Assembly (NCBI GenBank): GCA_017987615.1
Contig: JAGNTI010000030.1
Location: 1 to 11,780, forward strand
Source: Sediminibacterium sp.
Lineage (GTDB): Bacteria > Bacteroidota > Bacteroidia > Chitinophagales > Chitinophagaceae
Reading direction: 5' to 3'
Length of the DNA stretch: 11,780 bases
Every line of letters starts with the position of its first letter. The stretch's first letter is position 1. The notes beneath the pieces are model-generated. The model saw only the letters and a program-made list of their open reading frames with translations, did not search any database and had not been told where the DNA came from. The position numbers and the translations under genes are program-made. This document shows, piece after piece, positions 1 to 6,338 of this stretch.

Positions 1-800
1 CCAAACAATGTTCCATCTTCACAAACAAAGCAAAGCCTGTCTACATCAGGATCTACAGCGATACCCATGCTTGCATTTTGCTTTAGCACTTCACTACATA
101 AAGCCCTCAAATTTTCTGGCAGTGGCTCTGGATTGTGGGCAAAACGGCCGTTCACTTCTTCATTGATAACAGTTATTTGCGTAACACCAATTGCTCTTAA
201 TAATTGAGGTACAGCAAAAGCACCTGAACTGTTAATAGCATCAACCACAATTGAAAAATTACTTGCTGTAATGGCAGCAATATCTACAAGTGGATGAGCC
301 GTAATAGCTTTAATATGTTCGTCTAAGGCCGTTTCATTTTTTGTTACAGTTCCTAACTGATCTACACTTGCAAAATTATAATTGTCTGCGTTTACAATTT
401 CTAATAAGGCGGCGCCATCTGCTCCACTTATAAATTCACCTTTATGATTGAGTAATTTAAGGGCGTTCCACTCTTTTGGGTTATGACTAGCCGTTAATAT
501 AATACCGCCAGCTGCTTTTTCAAATACAACAGACATTTCTACGGTAGGGGTAGTGCTTAGGCCAAGGTCAATAACATCGATGCCTAAAGCCAAAAGTGTA
601 TTAACTACAAGGGATTGTACCATTTCACCACTAATGCGGCCATCTCTACCAATCACTACTTTTTTGTTGCCATTGGAACTTTTTAAAAGCCATGAACCAT
701 AGGCTGCCGCAAAACGAACAATGTCTAGCGGACTCAACGATTCACCTGGTACGCCTCCAATAGTGCCTCTTATACCTGAAATGCTCTTAATTAATGCCAT
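1..800 (-). CDS. glmM: Phosphoglucosamine mutase GlmM (5' part, runs off left edge)
   Basis: Alpha-D-phosphohexomutase. The family member expected here converts glucosamine-6-phosphate to glucosamine-1-phosphate in the cytoplasm, feeding UDP-GlcNAc for peptidoglycan and lipopolysaccharide. About 266 residues are visible of a usual 450-465. The N-terminus reads IKSISGIRGTIGG, the form typical of Bacteroidota GlmM. The phosphoserine loop TASHNP places the catalytic serine at residue 105. The metal-binding loop DPDVDR supplies Asp250, Asp252 and Asp254. The sugar-binding loop and C-terminal phosphate-binding domain lie beyond the edge, so substrate preference cannot be read; phosphomannomutase is the alternative. 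The ATG at 798-800 is the natural start, immediately before the conserved N-terminus. It is transcribed divergently from the methyltransferase gene across an 83-bp gap. Confidence 0.9.
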   Translation of the reverse strand, partial: MALIKSISGIRGTIGGVPGESLSPLDIVRFAAAYGSWLLKSSNGNKKVVIGRDGRISGEMVQSLVVNTLLALGIDVIDLGLSTTPTVEMSVVFEKAAGGIILTASHNPKEWNALKLLNHKGEFISGADGAALLEIVNADNYNFASVDQLGTVTKNETALDEHIKAITAHPLVDIAAITASNFSIVVDAINSSGAFAVPQLLRAIGVTQITVINEEVNGRFAHNPEPLPENLRALCSEVLKQNASMGIAVDPDVDRLCFVCEDGTLF

Positions 801-821
801 ATCTATACTTCATTAAAGCTG

Positions 822-829
822 CAAACATA
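822..829 (-). promoter_or_regulatory. Candidate Bacteroidota -7 promoter element for glmM
   Basis: Read on the minus strand, these bases are TATGTTTG, an exact match to the Bacteroidota -7 consensus TAnnTTTG. The element lies 21 bp upstream of the glmM ATG, a sensible distance for a short leader. I could not find a convincing -33 TTTG at the usual spacing upstream of it, so the assignment rests on the -7 box and its position in a divergent gap. On the plus strand the same gap has only an imperfect box, TAATTTCG at 856-863, for the methyltransferase gene, with a TTTG at 837-840 that is too close. Confidence 0.4.
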
Positions 830-883
830 AATCAAATTTGTTGCTTTGCTTACCCTAATTTCGCATGAGTTTTAAACATTTAT

Positions 884-1636
884 ATGAGCAAAAAGGGTTG
901 GTTTTCAGACTGGTTTAATTCTAGCTATTATCATGCATTGTATCAGCACCGTGATGATACGGAGGCTTTACAGTTTATACATAATTTAATCACTTATTTG
1001 ACACCAAAGCCGCACGCAACAATGCTTGATATTGCATGCGGGAAGGGTAGGCATAGTAAGGCTCTATTTGACGCAGGATTTGATGTGACAGGTATTGATT
1101 TATCGCCAGCATCTATTGAAGCTGCGTCAACCATGCAAACAAATGGATTGAGCTTTTCTTGTCATGACATGCGGGAAATTTTTAAGGCCAATTACTTTGA
1201 TTATGCGTTTAATTTTTTTACAAGCTTTGGTTATTTTGATACACACGAAGAACACCAATTAGCCATTAGTGCTATGGCAGCAAATTTAAAAGAATCGGGT
1301 ACGCTTGTAATTGATTATTTAAATGTGGGTATCGTTGAAGAAAATATTGACAAAGAAGCAGTAACTCAAATTGACAGCTTTATATTTTATACCAAAAAGT
1401 GGCAGGACGATTTGTTTTTATTCAAAGAAATAAAGGTTGTTGATGTAGGTTCTAAAGAGGTGTTAGGCGTTTTTGAAGAACGCGTTAGAAAGTATGGGTT
1501 AACCGATTTTACGCTATTCATGCAAAAAGCAGGGTTAGAAATGATAGCCACTTTTGGAGACTATCAGCTTGGGTCTTACCATGTGGAAAGGTCGGATAGG
1601 CTTATTATGGTAGCTAAAAAGCATTCAATATCTTAG
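884..1636 (+). CDS. Class I SAM-dependent methyltransferase
   Basis: Soluble cytoplasmic methyltransferase of 250 residues with a Rossmann fold of the Methyltransf_11/25 type. Motif I is LDIACGKGRHS at about 48-58, the glycine-rich loop that binds S-adenosylmethionine. Strand 2 ends in the acidic GIDLS at 70-74, which should contact the ribose hydroxyls. CHDMRE near 93-98 and FDYAFNFFTSFGYF near 105-118 match motifs II and III. The substrate cannot be inferred. The N-terminal WFSDWFNSSYYHALYQHRD segment is characteristic of a common uncharacterised Bacteroidota subfamily. It is the first gene of a co-directional run; the PAP2 phosphatase gene follows after 26 bp, so co-transcription is likely. 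The ATG at 884 is the only good in-frame start before motif I, although no strong ribosome-binding sequence precedes it. Confidence 0.88.
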   Translation: MSKKGWFSDWFNSSYYHALYQHRDDTEALQFIHNLITYLTPKPHATMLDIACGKGRHSKALFDAGFDVTGIDLSPASIEAASTMQTNGLSFSCHDMREIFKANYFDYAFNFFTSFGYFDTHEEHQLAISAMAANLKESGTLVIDYLNVGIVEENIDKEAVTQIDSFIFYTKKWQDDLFLFKEIKVVDVGSKEVLGVFEERVRKYGLTDFTLFMQKAGLEMIATFGDYQLGSYHVERSDRLIMVAKKHSIS

Positions 1637-1662
1637 TATCTTTAATTATTAAGTCATTGTTT

Positions 1663-2253
1663 ATGTCTTCTATTTTTGAATCCTTGCAATCATTTGATCA
1701 ATCATTGTTTGTATATATCAACCGGGTTGCCACGCATCCGGTATTAGACACACTCATGCCTTTTTTTAGAGAATCTACTTTTTGGATTCCCCTTTATTTA
1801 TTTTTAATTGTATTTGTTTTTGTCAATTTCGGCAAAAGTGGATGGGTTTGGTTGTTGTTTGCGTTTATTACAGTTTTATTAACCGATCAATTTAGTAGTA
1901 GTATCGTTAAAAATTGGGTAATGCGTCCAAGGCCTTGCAACGATCCTGTTTTTTCTAGTCAGGTAAGGTTACTCTTAGACCACTGTTCGGGAGGTTATAG
2001 TTTTACATCTTCACATGCTACCAATCATTTTGGGGTAGCTACTTTTTTATTTATTACCCTTGGTCGCTTTTTTGGAAAGTGGAAGTACCTATTATTTATT
2101 TGGGCGGCGCTTATTTGTTACGCCCAGGTATATGTTGGCGTGCACTATCCACTCGATGTTTTATTTGGTGCATTACTAGGATTTCTAATTGGCCAATTTG
2201 TTTGTTGGGCGTATCAAAAATCAGATCCATTAAATGTTAACCATGCCTCGTAA
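1663..2253 (+). CDS. PAP2-family membrane phosphatase
   Basis: Integral membrane phosphatase of the PAP2 (type 2 phosphatidic acid phosphatase) superfamily, 196 residues. It probably acts on a lipid phosphate or pyrophosphate such as undecaprenyl-PP, lipid A or phosphatidylglycerol phosphate at the outer face of the inner membrane. Motif C1 (KX6RP) is present as Lys83 to Arg90-Pro91. Motif C2 is SSH at 116-118, with His118 the expected acid. Motif C3 keeps the nucleophile His161 and Asp165 in YVGVHYPLD, but the usual Ser-Arg at its start is Ala154-Gln155. Hydrophobic segments lie near 42-56, 61-75, 123-134, 144-158 and 166-183. A TTG six bases upstream is in frame, but the ATG at 1663 is the better start. 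The 3' end overlaps the glycosyltransferase gene, suggesting translational coupling. The exact substrate is not determinable. Confidence 0.88.
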   Translation: MSSIFESLQSFDQSLFVYINRVATHPVLDTLMPFFRESTFWIPLYLFLIVFVFVNFGKSGWVWLLFAFITVLLTDQFSSSIVKNWVMRPRPCNDPVFSSQVRLLLDHCSGGYSFTSSHATNHFGVATFLFITLGRFFGKWKYLLFIWAALICYAQVYVGVHYPLDVLFGALLGFLIGQFVCWAYQKSDPLNVNHAS

Positions 2254-3904
2254 TACTTTTATTTTTTCATTATTAGCCGCTTGTCTTGTTTGTGTGATAG
2301 GGATGCTAGGTATTCCGCTCATTGATATCGATGCAGCTCAGTATGCTTCTATGAGTAGAGAAATGGCTAGCACAGGTAATTATTTACAACTCTATGATTT
2401 AGGGAAAGATTATCTAGATAAACCGCCATTGTTATTTTGGTTATCCTCCTTAAGTATTCAACTATTGGGTGTGCATGATTGGGCCTACCGTTTGCCTTCT
2501 ATACTTTGTTTAGGACTTGCATTATGGTCTACATTCAGGTTTACACTTTTGTACTACAATACTTTAACAGCACAGCTTGCAACACTAGTGCTCGCTACAT
2601 CACAAGCCTTTATTTTAATGGCCCATGACGTTAGGTGTGATACCATGCTAATGGGTTTTGTTATGTTTAGTATTTGGCAATTGGCGGCATGGTATCAAAC
2701 TGGTTTATGGAAACATTTTGTGAGCGCTTTTGTTGGAATTGGGCTAGGTATGTTAACCAAGGGGCCTATTGCTATTGTGGTTCCGGGTGTAAGCTTTGCT
2801 ATTCATTTTTTATTACAGCGTAATTGGAAACAATTTTTTAGGTGGGAATATATTTTGGGTATAATGATAGTAGGGGTACTGCTTATTCCAATGAGCATTG
2901 GACTCTATAATCAGTTTGATTTACATCCAGGAAAAATAATTCATGGCGTGCCAATACAATCGGGGCTTCGTTTTTATTATTGGACCCAAAGTTTTGGTAG
3001 GTATACCGGAGAAAATGTTTTCAATGAAATGAATCATTTTACTTTTCTATTAGAAAATATGCTTTGGAGCTTTTTGCCTTGGATATTTATATTTTTAACC
3101 GCGCTAGTTTTATCGGTTTATGATCTTGCTAAGTCAAAATGGAAACTGCAAGGCACGCAGGAGTTTATTGCTGCTGGCGGTTTTATTGCCACGTATTGTA
3201 TGCTTGCAAGAAGTCAGGCTCAACTTCCTCATTATATATTTGTAGTACTGCCACTTGCTGCAGTTGTCACAGCAAAAGGGCTGCATCAAATTTATTATTC
3301 GCAAAGCTTTTTAAAACTTCAAAAAGTACTGCTCTATTTTCATGGTTTTATTTTTTCAATTTTATGGGTGGCTGTTATAGGGATTGTGTTTTTGGTTTTT
3401 ACAGACATGCCTATTTACGTTAAAGTGTTTGCTGTTATAGGTGCCAGCTATTTCTGGTATGTTTTGTTTTTTAAACAAACCCCTGCTCCAAAGTTTATTT
3501 CTTTAGCCCTATATACTATACTTGGGGTTAATTTTATATTAAATACTTCTTTTTATCCAAGGCTTTTAAAGTACGAACTTGGTGTTTCTGCGGCAGCTTT
3601 TATCAATCAAAATAAGTTACCCAAAACCAGTGTTTACCTGTATGAGATTGATGAGAGTAGGGCGCTTCATTTTTATGGCAATCATTCTTTTGAACGGATC
3701 TTCGATAGTACACTTTTAAAACCAACACAAATCTTAATTACCAAGGCTTCAAGCTACCCGTCATTACAACAAAAATTCCCTGCATCTAAGATACTCCATC
3801 AAAATGCTTATTTTGGGGTAAGTATGCTAACACTGCCATTTTTAAATCCGGCTACCAGAGATAAAGAAGTAACCCCATATATTATCGTAGCTTTGGCAAA
3901 GTAG
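2234..3904 (+). CDS. ArnT-like membrane glycosyltransferase (GT83/PMT_2, GT-C fold)
   Basis: Polytopic inner-membrane glycosyltransferase of 556 residues. Family members move a sugar from a polyprenyl-phosphate carrier to lipid A, another glycolipid or a protein on the periplasmic side. After the first membrane helix (about 9-30), the acidic loop DIDAAQYASMSREM at 31-44 corresponds to the catalytic Asp region of ArnT-type GT-C enzymes. DKPPLLFWL at 62-70 and LTKGPIA at 174-180 are family signatures. About ten further hydrophobic segments follow, then a soluble C-terminal domain from about 450. It overlaps the PAP2 gene by 20 bp if the first ATG (2234) is used, or by 11 bp with the ATG at 2243; the latter is equally plausible. 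The CNNM-type gene follows after 25 bp. Both the donor (aminoarabinose or another sugar) and the acceptor are unknown, so the name arnT is not justified. Confidence 0.85.
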   Translation: MLTMPRNTFIFSLLAACLVCVIGMLGIPLIDIDAAQYASMSREMASTGNYLQLYDLGKDYLDKPPLLFWLSSLSIQLLGVHDWAYRLPSILCLGLALWSTFRFTLLYYNTLTAQLATLVLATSQAFILMAHDVRCDTMLMGFVMFSIWQLAAWYQTGLWKHFVSAFVGIGLGMLTKGPIAIVVPGVSFAIHFLLQRNWKQFFRWEYILGIMIVGVLLIPMSIGLYNQFDLHPGKIIHGVPIQSGLRFYYWTQSFGRYTGENVFNEMNHFTFLLENMLWSFLPWIFIFLTALVLSVYDLAKSKWKLQGTQEFIAAGGFIATYCMLARSQAQLPHYIFVVLPLAAVVTAKGLHQIYYSQSFLKLQKVLLYFHGFIFSILWVAVIGIVFLVFTDMPIYVKVFAVIGASYFWYVLFFKQTPAPKFISLALYTILGVNFILNTSFYPRLLKYELGVSAAAFINQNKLPKTSVYLYEIDESRALHFYGNHSFERIFDSTLLKPTQILITKASSYPSLQQKFPASKILHQNAYFGVSMLTLPFLNPATRDKEVTPYIIVALAK

Positions 3905-3929
3905 ACCTACACCAAATCACCATCCATCA

Positions 3930-5207
3930 ATGACAGAGATTTTTATAATTTTAGGGCTGATACTTATTAATGGCTTCTTTTCTATGGCCGAAATTGCGCT
4001 TGTTTCTGCCAGAAAAGCTAGGTTAGAGGCGCAAGCAGACAAAGGCGATGTAGATGCTAAAAGAGCACTTAAGCTGGCCAATCATCCTGACACTTTTTTA
4101 TCTACCATACAAATTGGTATCACGCTTGTAGGTGTTTTAACAGGTATTTATTCGGGAGGGACTTTTAAGGAACCACTTCAAAATTGGCTTTTGCAATTTG
4201 CTTTTATTGCACCTTATGCGCAAACTGTTGCAACACTCATTATTGTTATACTATTAACGTATGTATCATTGGTGCTAGGCGAACTTGTTCCAAAGCGCAT
4301 AGGACTCAGCAATCCAGAAGGGATTGCAAAATCAGTGTCTGTAGTGATGCAATCGGTTACATTTATCATGTACCCTTTTATTTGGTTACTAAGCGCATCG
4401 TCTCATTTAATCATGCGCATTTTACGCATGAAACCCAATGACAATCAGGTAACGGAAGAAGAAATTAAAGCGATTATTAGTGAAGGTACCGAGCAAGGAA
4501 CTATTGAAGAAGCGGAGCAAGAAATTATTGAACGTGTATTTCATTTAAGTGACCGAAATATTACTTCACTCATGACGCATCGAAGTGATATTTTGTGGTT
4601 AGAGTCTACTAAAACAATTGCAGAAATCAGGGCTCAAATGCCGGAGAGTTTACATTCTATGTATCCAGTTTGCGAGGGTAGTATTGATCAAATTAAAGGG
4701 GTAGTATCACTTAAAGATTTATTTGTGGCAGATGGGGCAAAACGAGTAAGCGATATTGCTAAAGACGCAAAATATGTTCCTGAAAATAACTCTGCCTATC
4801 AGGTGCTTGAGAGTTTTAAGCAATCCAAAATACACCACTGTTTTATTGTTAATGAATACGGATCGATAGAGGGGTTGATTACCTTAAATGACATATTAGA
4901 AGCCATTGTGGGAGATATTCCTGAAGCCGAAGATATTGATTATGAAATTTTAAAAAGAGCAGATGGCACTTATTTAATTGATGCGCAACTTCCGTTTTAT
5001 GATTTCTTAAGTTATTTTGATAAAACAGAATTTATGCTACAGGGGGATCAAGAATTTAATACCCTTGCAGGCTTTATCATTCACTCCTTAGAAAAAATTC
5101 CAACAACTGGTGAAACGCTTGTCTGGAAAACCTTTACGTTTGAGATTGTTGATATGGATCAACACCGTATTGATAAAATCCTCGTAACACTTACAGAGGA
5201 GGACTAA
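3930..5207 (+). CDS. CNNM/CorC-type transporter (hemolysin family, DUF21 + CBS pair + CorC_HlyC)
   Basis: Membrane protein of 425 residues with the full domain order of the hemolysin/CorC/CNNM family, implicated in Mg2+ (and Co2+) export or homeostasis. The DUF21/CNNM membrane domain covers about 1-165, with FFSMAEIALVSARKARLE at 16-33 and the conserved loop GELVPKRIGLSNPE at 117-130. An acidic linker helix (TEEEIKAIISEGTEQG, 175-190) leads into two CBS domains at about 210-330, the second ending in GLITLNDILEAIVGDI. A CorC_HlyC C-terminal domain fills about 337-424. It is the last gene of the plus-strand run, 25 bp after the glycosyltransferase gene. Its stop TAA ends exactly where the stop of the converging DUF6702-like gene begins. 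GldE of gliding motility belongs to the same family, but no gld neighbours are visible here. Confidence 0.9.
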   Translation: MTEIFIILGLILINGFFSMAEIALVSARKARLEAQADKGDVDAKRALKLANHPDTFLSTIQIGITLVGVLTGIYSGGTFKEPLQNWLLQFAFIAPYAQTVATLIIVILLTYVSLVLGELVPKRIGLSNPEGIAKSVSVVMQSVTFIMYPFIWLLSASSHLIMRILRMKPNDNQVTEEEIKAIISEGTEQGTIEEAEQEIIERVFHLSDRNITSLMTHRSDILWLESTKTIAEIRAQMPESLHSMYPVCEGSIDQIKGVVSLKDLFVADGAKRVSDIAKDAKYVPENNSAYQVLESFKQSKIHHCFIVNEYGSIEGLITLNDILEAIVGDIPEAEDIDYEILKRADGTYLIDAQLPFYDFLSYFDKTEFMLQGDQEFNTLAGFIIHSLEKIPTTGETLVWKTFTFEIVDMDQHRIDKILVTLTEED

Positions 5208-5696
5208 TTAAAACACAAAGTTTGCTGTTTTATTAGGGTAGTCTAGTTTGTACGTTTTTTCTGTCCCTTTAGACTTTACATGTATGATATTTACTTGCGT
5301 ATTTTCTAGGTCGTAGAGTATGTCGCAATCAATGCCTACGGTATTAGCACTATTTATATTTTGTGCTTCAAAATAACACCAGGTACTTTCTTTTTGTTGT
5401 TCAAAGCCAATGATCTTATAGCCAATGGGTTTACCATTTACAATAACCGTTAGGTGTTTAGAAATGTATTTTTGAATTTCTTCATTTACAAATTCTCGGT
5501 TGGCCGGTTGTAAAATATCAATTTTTGAAGTGGTATATTTTTGAAGTGTTTTTTCTAAGTCTTCATTAAAAATACGCACACTCATTTCAATACTTCTTTC
5601 TTTTGGATTATGGGTGATATCAATTACAGATACAAAAAATGGGTGCAAAATGGCTAGAAGGCTGGTGAGCGTCCAATGAATTAGTATATTTACCAT
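5208..5696 (-). CDS. DUF6702-like putative exported protein
   Basis: Protein of 162 residues resembling the Bacteroidota DUF6702 family, of unknown function. A hydrophobic stretch at about 3-17 looks like a signal peptide or anchor and is followed at once by HPFFVSVIDITHNP (18-31), the family's most recognisable segment. IEMSVRIFNEDLEKTLQ (36-52) is the second conserved block. The rest appears to be a beta-rich domain with an NGK turn at 87-89. No good Ala-X-Ala site precedes His18 (the preceding residues are AIL), so processing is uncertain. There is no lipobox. It is divergent from the HupE/UreJ-like gene across 46 bp, and this association suggests a shared role at the membrane. The ATG at 5694-5696 is the best start. 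Family recognition is from memory and moderately confident; function is unknown. Confidence 0.75.
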   Translation of the reverse strand: MVNILIHWTLTSLLAILHPFFVSVIDITHNPKERSIEMSVRIFNEDLEKTLQKYTTSKIDILQPANREFVNEEIQKYISKHLTVIVNGKPIGYKIIGFEQQKESTWCYFEAQNINSANTVGIDCDILYDLENTQVNIIHVKSKGTEKTYKLDYPNKTANFVF

Positions 5697-5742
5697 GGTA
5701 TCCTGATATTGATAACAAAGGTCTAACTAAATTTTGATTTTT

Positions 5743-6327
5743 ATGCATGAGTTTTGGATGTATACCCAAATAGGATTCAATCATATCGCCAATTTGTCTG
5801 GCATGGATCATATTTTATTTGTGGCTGCTTTATGTATCCGGTATCAATTTTCAGATTGGAAAAAATGGTTGATATTGATTACCGCTTTTACCATTGGGCA
5901 CTCCATTACCCTTGTTTTGAGTGTGTTCAATTACCTTGATTTCTCCACTAATTGGATCGAATTTCTTATTCCCGTGACCATACTTATTACATCTATTAGT
6001 AATATGTTTGTCAAAAAGTTTAGCTTTAAGACCCGTTTTCCGGTTATTTATTTTTTTGCCCTATTTTTTGGCCTGATTCACGGGTTAGGATTTAGCTTTT
6101 ACCTAAAAAGCTTGTTGGGATTGCAGCAAAATATAGCCCCAGCCTTACTAGCCTTTAATTTGGGGCTTGAAATAGGCCAAATACTGATTGTGATGGCTAT
6201 TTTAGTTATTTCATTTATATTCGTAACGCTTTTAAAGGCCCCTCGAAGAGATTTTATTTTGATTGTCAGTGGTGGCATTCTTGCACTTTCTCTTCAAATG
6301 GCCATTGAGCGGTATTTTCATCTTTAA
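5743..6327 (+). CDS. HupE/UreJ-like membrane protein
   Basis: Small integral membrane protein of 194 residues of the HupE/UreJ (type 2) family. Characterised relatives are linked to nickel or other metal uptake, but the substrate here is unknown. About six hydrophobic segments are visible. The conserved polar residues sit in or next to them: GFNHI (His14), GMDHILF (Asp22, His23), TIGHSITL (His53), FFGLIHGLGFS (His113) and FNLGLEIGQ (Glu143). These His/Asp/Glu positions are plausible metal ligands within the membrane. The reading frame also opens with a TTG nine bases upstream, but the ATG at 5743 is preferred. The M1 peptidase gene begins 11 bp after its stop, so the two are probably co-transcribed. 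The divergent neighbour is the DUF6702-like gene. Hydrogenase or urease genes, the classical partners of HupE and UreJ, are absent from the window. Confidence 0.82.
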   Translation: MHEFWMYTQIGFNHIANLSGMDHILFVAALCIRYQFSDWKKWLILITAFTIGHSITLVLSVFNYLDFSTNWIEFLIPVTILITSISNMFVKKFSFKTRFPVIYFFALFFGLIHGLGFSFYLKSLLGLQQNIAPALLAFNLGLEIGQILIVMAILVISFIFVTLLKAPRRDFILIVSGGILALSLQMAIERYFHL

Positions 6328-6338
6328 TCCATTATGCT

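Noticed and set aside
3139..3423. 94-codon open frame inside the glycosyltransferase gene
   Set aside because: It lies in another frame of a well-supported membrane protein gene and its translation shows no domain or motif; it is a by-product of the T-rich coding sequence.
4184..4441. 85-codon open frame inside the CNNM-type gene
   Set aside because: Cys- and His-rich only by chance from reading a membrane-domain coding region out of frame; the main frame carries all family motifs.
5209..5232. Inverted repeat TAAAACA/TGTTTTA as a bidirectional terminator
   Set aside because: Only 7 bp, nearly all A-T, with a 10-nt loop and no clear T-tract on either strand; too weak to call.
5728..5736. TAAATTTTG just upstream of the HupE-like gene as a -7 promoter box
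   Set aside because: It has three rather than two bases between TA and TTTG and lies only a few bases before the ATG, which would leave almost no leader.
5620..5811. 63-codon minus-strand frame spanning the DUF6702/HupE-like gap
   Set aside because: Covers the start regions of both well-supported divergent genes in a different frame and has no motif.
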